DNA of 64,000 nucleotides from VRUE01 sp963762205 (GTDB lineage: Bacteria; Actinomycetota; Thermoleophilia; Solirubrobacterales; 70-9). Position 1 is the stretch's first letter; every line of letters begins with the position of its first letter. Where the stretch lies: contig CAVXJZ010000005.1 of assembly GCA_963762205.1 (NCBI GenBank), positions 178,216-242,215 of the forward strand. Reading direction: 5' to 3'. Positions 17,530 through 25,010 of this stretch are shown here, piece after piece. Made by a program: the position numbers and the translations under genes. Under the pieces are notes generated by a model. It did not search any database, had not been told where the DNA came from, and saw only the letters and a list, made by a program, of their open reading frames with translations.

Positions 17530-20115
17530 ATCGGGCTCCGCCGCCGGCGGGCCCTTGCCGTTCGAGGAATCGGCGGCCTTCGATCGGTCCTTCGCCGCCT
17601 TCGATCCGTCCTTCGCCGCCTTCGTCGCTTCGCCGCTGCCGTCCTTCGCCGCCTTCGCGCCGTCCTTCGCCGCCTTCGCGCCGTCCTTGGCGCCCTTGCG
17701 CTTGCGGTTGTTGCGCTTGCGGCGGCGCTTGCCGCCCTTGGGGAAGTTGCGCAGCAGCTCGCGGGCCATCGCCGAGGGTTTGCGTGCCATCCGCATCCGC
17801 GCCCCGCGCAGCACCTCTTCCCCCTCGGGCGTGTGGGAGACGGCGGCGGCGAGCAGCGAGACGGCGAGCCTGCGGTCCTGTTTGCGTGCCGCGTGCACGA
17901 GCCGGCGCGCGTTGCGGCCGTGCGCGCGGCCGGACGAGTTGACCAGGAGGCCGAGCAGTCGCTTGGTCTCCGGCCAGCGCTGCACCGCATACTCTTCGTG
18001 CAGCTCGCGGGTGTAGGAGGCCAGCCGCCAGACCCAGGCCTGGGCCTGGTCGCGGCGGCCGATCCTCTTGTCGACGAGCGCCTGCAGGAGCGTCCTGGTT
18101 CCCGCCCGCTTGTCCTCGCGGCTCCAGCTGCCGACGATTTCGATCGCGTCGTCGAATGCCTCGGCGTCCTTGAGGTCGGCGATCTCGGTCAGCGCTTTCA
18201 GCCGCAGCTGAGAGTTGCGATTGCGCTGCACGCAGGTGAGCAGGAAGCGGCGGCGCAGCTCCTTGGTGCTGTCGCCCTGAAGCATCGCCCGCGCCCGGCG
18301 CCAGCCCTGCGGGTTGACCCGGGCCCCGGCGAGCGCCGCCCAGGCATGCTGCTCGGGATAGTCGAGGTTCTCGACCGCGATCCGCCAGATCTCCCTTTCC
18401 AGCACCTGCATGCGGTTCTCCTCGACGTCGGAGACCGGCACGATCCGCCGCTCGACGCGCACCCGGCGCCCGCGAGAGCGCCGCACGGGCCCGACGACGA
18501 TCGCGCCGCCGCGGTAGACCTCGCGGTCGAGCAGGCTGTGCAGGGTGACGATCGTCTCGTCGTGGGTCGTCGCCGGGTGCACGAAGTCGATCACCAGGCC
18601 CGCCTCCTTGCCGGGGGCGCGGCGGGTGACGCGGCCGACCCGCTGCTGGTAGATGCGGCGAGAGGCGGTCGGCGCCAGGTGCATGCAGATCGTCGCCCGC
18701 GGGCTGTTCCAGCCCTCCGCGAGCAGCATCGCGTTGCAGAGCACGTCGACCTCGCCGCGCTCGAAGGCGGCGAGGATCTCGGCCAGCTCGCGCTTCGGCG
18801 TTTCTCCGGAGACGGCGCGGGCGTTGATGCCGGCGGCCTGGAACGCCTTGGCGACATTCTTGGCGTGCTCGACGCCGGCCGTGTAGAGAACGCCCGGGAC
18901 CTTGTCGAAGCGGGTCTTGTAGAGATCGGCGATCGCCACGTTGAAGGGCGCCTGGTCGAGCAGCGCGGCGAGCTCCTCCTGGTCGAAGTCCTGGTCGACC
19001 TCGCCTTTGCGCAGCGGCACCTTGGCGATCGTGCGCACGCCCGGCCCGGGCGGGATCCGCATGCAGCGCAGCGGCGCGATCACGCCGCGGCGCGCTGCCT
19101 GGGCGAGGTCGAAGCGCGAGGTCTGGGTCGGGAAGAGGTCGGCGACGTGGCGGGCGATCAGCGCCCCGGTCGCGGTCATGCCGATGAACACCGGCCCCGG
19201 CCAGGAGCGGATGCAGGCGCTGGTTTTCTCCCCCAGGGCGGTGTGGGCCTCGTCGCAGATCACGATCGAGTAGGCGTCGGAGACCTTCTTGTGGTTGCGG
19301 ACGAACCACTGGTAGGTCTCGACCGTGACCGGGCCGTCGGGATCGTCGCGGGCGTCCATCAGCGGCGGCCGCAACCGCTCCTTGTAGCCGCGGTCGGAGA
19401 TCTCGCCGATGAACTGGTCGACCAGGTTGCGGCGGTGGGTGAGGATCAGGACGCCGCCGGTCCGCGACGCCTCGATGAAGCCGACGGCGGCGACGGTCTT
19501 GCCGGCGCCGGTCGCATGCTCGAACCAGAAGCGGCGCTCGGCACCCGGGTCGTCGGGCGCCTCCGGGACCGGGTCCTCGTCCTCCTCCTCGGCGTCCGGC
19601 TGCTCCTCCCAGTCCTGTGGCTCCTCCTCCGGGGCCAGCTCCTCGGGCTCCTCGAGCTCCCCGTCGTCGTCCTCGTCCTCGGTGCTCGGCTCCTCCTCCT
19701 CCTCGGATTCGGCGGCCGCCTCGTCTTCGTCCTCGGCGATCACCAGCTCGGCGTCGTCCTCGGCCGCCGTCTGCTGCTCGGCCATCAGCTCGGCCAGGGT
19801 GCCGGCGAGGGCGTCCACCTGGTGCGGGTTGAGCTCGGCGCCGTCGCGCAGCTTCGGCGGCTCGTCGGCGAGCAGGCGCTCGAGCCCGAGCAGCAGCGAG
19901 AAGTCGCGTCGCCACTGGATCGACGGGTACTCGGCGCCCTCATCGAGCTCGGCGAGCGCCGCGTCGAGGGCGCGCCTGCGCGCGGTGCCCTCGGCGAGCG
20001 CCTCGGGCCCCTCGCCGTCGAGCAGGAATGGCTCGCGGGCAAACTCCGCCGCGCGCTCGATCTCGGCGCCTGTGGGGACCGCCGCTCGCGCGGCAACTTC
20101 GCTGGTGTTGGCCAT
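17425..20115 (-). CDS. Large SF2 helicase-like ATPase with acidic insertion and Lys/Ala tail
   Basis: 896 residues in one intact frame. NPHQ at about residues 96-99 resembles the Q-motif region; residues about 119-190 are an almost purely acidic low-complexity insertion; then Walker A ATGAGKTV (201-208), motif Ia LTHRR, the DEAH box ICDEAHT (about 288), GMTATG, and motif VI QQRVGRVTRR. From about residue 560 a helical region carries no recognised domain, and the C-terminus is a lysine/alanine-rich tail of repeated AKDG/AAKDGS units. Helicase motifs resemble restriction or repair helicases (UvrB/type I R-like), but no nuclease motif or methyltransferase partner is visible. The tail gene end overlaps birA by 105 nt in convergent orientation. 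Confidence 0.85.
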   Translation of the reverse strand: MANTSEVAARAAVPTGAEIERAAEFAREPFLLDGEGPEALAEGTARRRALDAALAELDEGAEYPSIQWRRDFSLLLGLERLLADEPPKLRDGAELNPHQVDALAGTLAELMAEQQTAAEDDAELVIAEDEDEAAAESEEEEEPSTEDEDDDGELEEPEELAPEEEPQDWEEQPDAEEEDEDPVPEAPDDPGAERRFWFEHATGAGKTVAAVGFIEASRTGGVLILTHRRNLVDQFIGEISDRGYKERLRPPLMDARDDPDGPVTVETYQWFVRNHKKVSDAYSIVICDEAHTALGEKTSACIRSWPGPVFIGMTATGALIARHVADLFPTQTSRFDLAQAARRGVIAPLRCMRIPPGPGVRTIAKVPLRKGEVDQDFDQEELAALLDQAPFNVAIADLYKTRFDKVPGVLYTAGVEHAKNVAKAFQAAGINARAVSGETPKRELAEILAAFERGEVDVLCNAMLLAEGWNSPRATICMHLAPTASRRIYQQRVGRVTRRAPGKEAGLVIDFVHPATTHDETIVTLHSLLDREVYRGGAIVVGPVRRSRGRRVRVERRIVPVSDVEENRMQVLEREIWRIAVENLDYPEQHAWAALAGARVNPQGWRRARAMLQGDSTKELRRRFLLTCVQRNRNSQLRLKALTEIADLKDAEAFDDAIEIVGSWSREDKRAGTRTLLQALVDKRIGRRDQAQAWVWRLASYTRELHEEYAVQRWPETKRLLGLLVNSSGRAHGRNARRLVHAARKQDRRLAVSLLAAAVSHTPEGEEVLRGARMRMARKPSAMARELLRNFPKGGKRRRKRNNRKRKGAKDGAKAAKDGAKAAKDGSGEATKAAKDGSKAAKDRSKAADSSNGKGPPAAEPDSKAEVDLAGAEGDAAASGGEDQEASPVVDPVGDA

Positions 20116-20250
20116 AAGCGGCTTTGAGCTCCGTCCCGGCAGGACGCGCAGCGCGCGGGCTGGCGGGGACTAGTGAAAACAGGATGCCGGGAACTCGAAC
20201 CTCCCCGGCGCTCTCAGAGGCCCGCAATCCGAGCGGGCCAACGTTCTACG

Positions 20251-20256
20251 TATTGT
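20251..20256 (+). promoter_or_regulatory. -10 box before the TlpA-like gene
   Basis: TATTGT ends 8 nt before the ATG at 20265. The 149-nt divergent gap to the helicase gene holds no other obvious structure. Confidence 0.4.
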
Positions 20257-20264
20257 AATCACGA

Positions 20265-20849
20265 ATGAGCAAGACGATGGGACCAATCGCCCTGCTCGCC
20301 CTCGCCCTGCTCGCCGCGGGGTGTGGCGCGGCGGAGAGCGGCGGCGACTACGGAGGCGAGCATCCCGACTACGCGAAGGCCCTTGCCGGCTCGCCGGCGC
20401 CGCTCGCCGCCCTGCACAGGCAGGGCAACGAGATCCTGTCGGGCGGCGCCGACGCTTACGAGCGCCGCATCGGAGGGCTGCGCGGCTACCCGGTCGTCGT
20501 CAACGTCTGGGCCTCCTGGTGCGGCCCCTGCCGCTTCGAGTTCCCGACCTTCCAGAGGCTCTCGGCGCGCTACGGCCGCCAGGTCGCCTTCCTCGGGGTC
20601 GACAGCCAGGACTCCGAGGACGCCGCCCGGACCTTCCTCGACGAGGCGCCCGTGCCCTACCCCAGCTACTCCGACCCCGGCCAGGACATCAAAGAGAGCC
20701 TCGGCGCGACCTTCGGCCTCCCCGACACGGCCTTCTACGATCGCCGCGGCCGGCTGGTCCATCTCAAGCAGGGCCCCTACTCCGACGCGGCGGAGCTGCG
20801 GGCCGACATCGAGCGCTGCGCGCTCGCCGACGAGTGCGATAGCGGATAA
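20265..20849 (+). CDS. TlpA/ResA-type thioredoxin-fold lipoprotein
   Basis: 194 residues. A lipoprotein signal with lipobox LLAAGC puts the lipidated Cys at residue 20. The redox motif WCGPC is at 85-89 within VVVNVWASWCGPCRFEFP, and FGLPDTAFYDRRGR supplies the cis-Pro region. Such proteins reduce apocytochrome c or other exported cysteines outside the membrane, which fits the ccm genes 9 kb upstream, although it is a separate transcription unit. It is followed by nfeD after 7 nt. Confidence 0.9.
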   Translation: MSKTMGPIALLALALLAAGCGAAESGGDYGGEHPDYAKALAGSPAPLAALHRQGNEILSGGADAYERRIGGLRGYPVVVNVWASWCGPCRFEFPTFQRLSARYGRQVAFLGVDSQDSEDAARTFLDEAPVPYPSYSDPGQDIKESLGATFGLPDTAFYDRRGRLVHLKQGPYSDAAELRADIERCALADECDSG

Positions 20850-20856
20850 TCAGGTC

Positions 20857-21342
20857 ATGGACGCATTCGTCCTGATCGCGATCGTCGCCATCATCCTGAT
20901 GCTGGCGGAGTTGCTGCTGCCTACCGGGGGCACGCTGGCGGTGATCGGCGCGATCGGGCTGGTCGTGGCCGGGATCGTCGCTCTCACCGCCGAGGCCGAC
21001 TCGGCGGCGAGCGACTACGTCGGGCCGGCGCTGATCACCCTCGGCGTCCTCTCCGGGATCACGATGTACTTCGTCACCAGGAAAGTGATCTCCGCCCACG
21101 TCGACGGGTCGGTCCGCACCGGGTTCGAGGAGCTGGTCGGCGCGCCCGCCGAGGTCCGCACGACGCTCGATCCCGACGGCCAGGTCTGGGTCGACGGGGC
21201 GCTCTGGAGGGCGCGGCTGGCCGGCGAGGGAGGCCCGGTCGGGCCAGGAGGTAGAGTCGTCGTCGAGGCGGTCGACGGGCTGACCCTGCTGGTCGGGCCG
21301 GAGCCGCCACCCGCGCAAACAGCCGAGCAAGGAGCTAGCTGA
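20857..21342 (+). CDS. NfeD-like membrane protein
   Basis: 161 residues. Three or four N-terminal transmembrane helices (MDAFVLIAIVAIILMLAELLLPTGG) are followed by a small OB-fold C-terminal domain with QVWVDGALWRARL, as in short NfeD proteins. Its stop overlaps the slipin start, the classic nfeD-stomatin operon arrangement. Confidence 0.9.
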   Translation: MDAFVLIAIVAIILMLAELLLPTGGTLAVIGAIGLVVAGIVALTAEADSAASDYVGPALITLGVLSGITMYFVTRKVISAHVDGSVRTGFEELVGAPAEVRTTLDPDGQVWVDGALWRARLAGEGGPVGPGGRVVVEAVDGLTLLVGPEPPPAQTAEQGAS

Positions 21343-22205
21343 TGGAGGCCCTAGGCGGAATCCTGATCGTCCTCGTGATCTTCGGGCTGATCGCCCTCGG
21401 CGCCTCGGTCCGGGTGCTGCGCGAGTACGAACGCGGCGTGATCTTCCGGCTCGGCCGGCTGATCGCCCAGAAGGGCCCCGGCCTGATCCTGCTGATCCCG
21501 TTCATCGATCGGATGGTCAAGGTCGACCTGCGCACGGTGACCCTCAACATCCCGCCGCAGGAGGTGATCACCCGCGACAACGTGCCCGCCGGGGTCAACG
21601 CGGTCGCCTACTTCCGGGTGATCGACTCGACGAAAGCGATCGTCGAGGTCGAAAACTTCCTGCTGGCGACGTCGCAGATCGCCCAGACATCGTTGCGATC
21701 GGTGCTCGGCAAGGCCGACTTCGACCAGCTTCTCTCCGAGCGCGAGCGCCTCAACGAAGAGCTGCAGAAGATCATCGACGAGTCGACCGAGCCCTGGGGG
21801 GTCAAGGTGACGGCGGTCGAGATCAAGGACGTCGAGATCCCCGAACAGATGCAGCGCGCGATCGCACGCCAGGCGGAGGCCGAGCGCGAGCGGCGCGCGA
21901 AGATCATCAACTCGGAGGGCGAGTACCAGGCGGCCCAGAAGCTCACCGACGCCGCCGACATCATCAGCACCAACCCGGCTTCCCTGCAGCTGCGCTACCT
22001 GCAGACGCTGCTCGAAATCGGCACCAACCAGAACACGACCGTGGTCTTCCCGCTGCCGATGGACGTGCTCAAGCCGTTCCTCGCGTCGGTGACGCCGAAG
22101 TCGGAGCGGCCGAAGCCGCCGCCGGCTCCGCCCTCGCCCGACGACCCGGCGCCGCCCTCGCCCGCGGACTCCGATCCCGGCGACCTTCCGCCCTCCCGGC
22201 CCTGA
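21342..22205 (+). CDS. Slipin / stomatin-like SPFH-domain protein
   Basis: 287 residues. One N-terminal transmembrane helix is followed by an SPFH domain: VRVLREYERGVIFRLGRL, then LNIPPQEVITRDNVP and LRSVLGKADFDQLLSERE. After a coiled coil (IARQAEAERERRAKIINSEGE) the C-terminus is a proline-rich low-complexity tail (PPAPPSPDDPAPPSP), unusual for slipins. It works with NfeD in membrane microdomain organisation; the exact role is unproven. Confidence 0.93.
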   Translation: MEALGGILIVLVIFGLIALGASVRVLREYERGVIFRLGRLIAQKGPGLILLIPFIDRMVKVDLRTVTLNIPPQEVITRDNVPAGVNAVAYFRVIDSTKAIVEVENFLLATSQIAQTSLRSVLGKADFDQLLSERERLNEELQKIIDESTEPWGVKVTAVEIKDVEIPEQMQRAIARQAEAERERRAKIINSEGEYQAAQKLTDAADIISTNPASLQLRYLQTLLEIGTNQNTTVVFPLPMDVLKPFLASVTPKSERPKPPPAPPSPDDPAPPSPADSDPGDLPPSRP

Positions 22206-23293
22206 GCCCGGCCGTCTCTCCAGAGATCCGGATCGACCAGCTCACCGGGCTGCGCACGATCCTCGCGCCGGGGCGGAGCGACCGGCCCGACCAGTTCGGC
22301 CCCGGCGACTCCGAGCGCGGAGGCAAGGCCGAGGGCTGCCCGTTCTGCGAGGGGCGCGAGGACCGCACGCCGCCCGAGCTGGGCGCAATGCGCCCCGACG
22401 GCGGGGAGGCCAACGGCCCCGGCTGGACGACGCGCGTGGTCCCGAACCTCTACCCGGCGCTGGCCGGCGATCGCGTCGAGGGGGCGGGAGCGGCGGCGGC
22501 CGGGGGCGTCTCCTCGGCGGAGGCCGGCGCCTTCGCCAGCGGCGGCGACCCGCTGCTGGCCTCGCGGCGCGCCGGCGAGCCCGACCTCTTCGCCTCGCGC
22601 CCCGCGAGCGGCGGCCACGAGGTGATCGTCAACGCCCCGCGGCACGCGACCGCGCTCTCGGAGCTCTCCGACGAGCAGGTGGCGACCGCGGTCGAGGCAT
22701 GGCGGGAGCGGATGCGCGCCCACTCAGAGGCCTCCTACGTGCAGCTGATCGTCAACGAGGGCGGCGCGGCCGGGGCGTCGCTGGAGCACACCCACGCCCA
22801 GCTCTACGCGCTGCCCTTCGTGCCGGCGAGCGTGGCGCGCGAGCGTGAGCGGGCCGGCGCCTATCGCGAACGGACGGCCGGCGGCGGCCTGCTCGGCGAC
22901 GTCCTGGTCGAGGAGGTGCGCCGCCGCGAGCGGCTGGTGGCGATCGACGACGAGGCGGCGCTGATCTGCCCCTGGGCGTCGCGCTCGCCGTTCGAGCTGC
23001 GGATCGTGCCGCGCGCCGCGGCGCCGAGCTTCGCCGAGGACGAGACCGGCGCGGCGATGCTGGCCAGGGCCGTGCGCCTCCTCGCCGAGCGCCTGGGCGG
23101 GCCACCGGACCTCAACCTCTGGGTGCGCACGGCGCCGCGCGGCGAGGACCAGGGGTTCCACTGGCACATCGACATCGCCCCCCGCCTCTCGGTCAAGGCG
23201 GGCTTCGAGCTCGGCACCGGGGTCGACATCAACATCTACCCGCCCGAGCGGGCCGCCGCCGACCTGCGCGAGCTGCCCGCCGCGCGGATATAG
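22202..23293 (+). CDS. Galactose-1-phosphate uridylyltransferase-like protein (HIT superfamily)
   Basis: About 364 codons. The zinc-site CPFCEGRE is followed by ASLEHTHAQLYALPFVP, which contains the H-x-H-x-Q active-site motif with the histidine that carries UMP in GalT, and EDQGFHWHIDIAP with the third conserved His. The frame begins at the slipin stop (CTG 22202) but contains no ATG, GTG or TTG before the CPFC motif, so either a CTG start or a missing base must be assumed; an ATG at 22388 is too late. Substrate specificity towards galactose-1-phosphate is family-based. Confidence 0.82.
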   Translation: MSPAVSPEIRIDQLTGLRTILAPGRSDRPDQFGPGDSERGGKAEGCPFCEGREDRTPPELGAMRPDGGEANGPGWTTRVVPNLYPALAGDRVEGAGAAAAGGVSSAEAGAFASGGDPLLASRRAGEPDLFASRPASGGHEVIVNAPRHATALSELSDEQVATAVEAWRERMRAHSEASYVQLIVNEGGAAGASLEHTHAQLYALPFVPASVARERERAGAYRERTAGGGLLGDVLVEEVRRRERLVAIDDEAALICPWASRSPFELRIVPRAAAPSFAEDETGAAMLARAVRLLAERLGGPPDLNLWVRTAPRGEDQGFHWHIDIAPRLSVKAGFELGTGVDINIYPPERAAADLRELPAARI

Positions 23294-23302
23294 GGTGCGA
23301 CG

Positions 23303-23929
23303 GTGCCGCCGAATCCCCGACCGATCCCGCGCTTCATCGCCGACAGCACGCAGGAGGGGATTCCCCACGGCCGCTTCGCCGAGCGCCTCGCGGCGCCGTT
23401 CCGGGAGGCCTGCGACGAGCTCGGCGATCTCCCCGACGGAGTCAGCGCCGACGGCGAGCTGGACTGGTTTCCCGAGCGAGCGTGGGGCGGCCGGGTCTGG
23501 GTGCCCTGCAGCACGCGCGCCGAGGGGGCGGAGGGCGAGGTCGAGCTCTTCGGGCACGTCTCGTATGTGCAGCCCGAGCAGGGCGACCCGATCGACTTCC
23601 GCGCCAAGGCCGATTTCACCGGCGTCCTCGCCGAGGACAACGAGGACTGGCGGATCGACCTCAACGACGACGTGATCGGGCGCTGGCGGGGGGAGAACGG
23701 CCGCGCCGGCGCGGTCACCCTGGTCTGGGGCCGGCCCCTGGCCCAGGGCGCCGTCGCCGCCAGCGCCGAGCTCGAGTACGAGACCGTCGACCAGGAGGCG
23801 ATCTCCAACGGCCGCTTCACCCTGATCGCCCTCGACGCCCTCGAGGGCTACGGCGACGAGATCCTGATGCAGGTCAAGCTCTGGAGCAACCGGGCCAAGG
23901 AGCTCGCCTCCGAGAGCCTCTACGACTGA
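23303..23929 (+). CDS. Hypothetical soluble protein (208 aa)
   Basis: From GTG 23303, 10 nt after the GalT-like stop. It is acidic, without signal peptide or membrane segment: IPRFIADSTQEGIPHGRF near the start, several W/F-rich beta strands, and a helical end MQVKLWSNRAKELASESLY. I recognise no domain. TATAGGG about 12 nt before the start could be its own leaderless promoter. The frame is intact and codon use is like its neighbours, so it is real. Confidence 0.75.
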   Translation: MPPNPRPIPRFIADSTQEGIPHGRFAERLAAPFREACDELGDLPDGVSADGELDWFPERAWGGRVWVPCSTRAEGAEGEVELFGHVSYVQPEQGDPIDFRAKADFTGVLAEDNEDWRIDLNDDVIGRWRGENGRAGAVTLVWGRPLAQGAVAASAELEYETVDQEAISNGRFTLIALDALEGYGDEILMQVKLWSNRAKELASESLYD

Positions 23930-23978
23930 GCCCGGCAGCCACCCCGACAAGCCCGCGCCGCGGATACCCTTTCCCCGG

Positions 23979-24052
<74 letters not shown>

Positions 24053-24136
24053 TCCTTCTTTTCCGCTCCGGCAAGCCAAACGTCCTGTCCTTTGATTGGG
24101 CCGGGACCTGACCTGGGGGCACGCAAACGAGCCCTC

Positions 24137-24152
24137 GGGGGTGGGGACCCCC
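24137..24152 (+). repeat. Short GC hairpin
   Basis: GGGGGT, a GGGG loop, then ACCCCC: a 6-bp perfect stem 85 nt past the tRNA. It may terminate tRNA transcription. Confidence 0.4.
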
Positions 24153-24274
24153 TGGGCGGTCGCTTGCGCACTTGCGGAGATCCCCAACAGGGATGAGGAG
24201 TGCTCCACGGGTTCCCCGCCGGGACGGGCGGGGCGTTTGGGAACGTTCCGTAAAGTAGCAATGGTATAGCACTC

Positions 24275-24283
24275 TTTTCTGAA
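24275..24283 (+). promoter_or_regulatory. TTTTCTGRA motif, copy a
   Basis: TTTTCTGAA, here running directly into GAAAGGCAA (24281-24289). It is in AT-rich non-coding DNA 730 nt before the double TetR gene. Confidence 0.4.
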
Positions 24284-24413
24284 AGGCAACAGCTCGTTTC
24301 CGCGGGAGGAACCGGGGATGGTTCGCGGTCGAACCCGATCGTGATCGTTTCGAGGATCGGGGGCAGCTCGCCCCAGACGCGGAGGCATCGGCTGGACGAT
24401 GGGTGCGGAGCTC

Positions 24414-24459
24414 CCCGGGCGCCAGGAGACCAGGGTAAGTCTCCTCCGTGGCGCCCGGG
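24414..24459 (+). ncRNA. Long stable hairpin, possible structured RNA
   Basis: Arms CCCGGGCGCCA (24414-24424) and TGGCGCCCGGG (24449-24459) are perfectly complementary. Inside them GGAGAC (24425-24430) pairs with GTCTCC (24439-24444) around an 8-nt loop, leaving a 4-nt bulge. A 17-bp stem in non-coding DNA far from any gene end suggests a small RNA element or a repeat end rather than a simple terminator. Confidence 0.4.
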
Positions 24460-24815
24460 GGCCCTGCGGCCTCAGCGGGCGGAGACGATCAACGAGAGTA
24501 GACCGCTCCACTGCCTCGGGTTACTGCCTTGGCGCCTCCCGGAAGGGACGGTCCAGGGGCCCCACTTCTGTTGCCGGTCCTCGCCCAAGCAGAGATCAAG
24601 AACGAGGAGTGGCCTTCTTCCCCCGACGTGGGTCGTGGGGAAGTCTGGTGAGCACGCCTTCGGCCTGAGCGTCGAAGTGCCCATCGGCGCGCTTGGCAAG
24701 TCTCTTTTCCCTCCCGGCCCAGCGTTGAGCGGCGGGCGCCGCTTCTGAGCCAATAGTTCGAATATCCCCGTGCGCCTGTCAAGGCGTCCGGGAAAAGGAA
24801 AGCACACAGCGAACT

Positions 24816-24839
24816 GAAAGGCAAGGAGTCTTTTCTGAA
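24816..24839 (+). promoter_or_regulatory. TTTTCTGRA motif, copy b, with GAAAGGCAAGG half
   Basis: GAAAGGCAAGG (24816-24826), 4 nt, then TTTTCTGAA (24831-24839), followed by GAT and AGTTTTAA. It is nearly the same bipartite site as the one at 33362-33386. It lies 170 nt upstream of the double TetR gene. Confidence 0.5.
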
Positions 24840-25010
24840 GATAGTTTTAAGCCATCTACGATCCGGGGCGCTGTATACACAGGCCAGATGGCAGGGAGGG
24901 GACCGCTTTGGCGTTCGCCGCTGACCGCTGAGGTCCTAGAATGAGCGCTGGGATTGGGAGGCGGCGCTCCATGGTCAATCTAGGCCGACCGAACGAGAGG
25001 CGAGCACCGT

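Larger units (their letters stand above)
24053..25010 (+). other. Non-coding region of about 960 nt after tRNA-Arg
   Basis: No convincing gene: open frames on both strands are short, overlap one another and show no domain. It contains two hairpins (24137-24152 and 24414-24459), AT-rich patches in an otherwise GC-rich context, and two copies of the TTTTCTGAA motif. It marks the change from core to accessory genes. Confidence 0.6.

Noticed and set aside
17560..17700. Short direct repeats that look like a CRISPR-type array
   Set aside because: They encode the AKDG/AAKDGS tail of the helicase in frame and have no unique spacers of constant length. No CRISPR array or cas gene was seen.
17471..19915. 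814-codon minus-strand frame inside the helicase gene
   Set aside because: It is the shifted reading of the helicase gene, rich in Arg/Ala/Pro, with no motif; the 896-codon frame holds all helicase motifs.
24341..24824. Overlapping open frames of 80-135 codons on both strands after the tRNA
   Set aside because: They overlap each other, lack domains and ribosome sites, and coincide with a strong hairpin; treated as non-coding.
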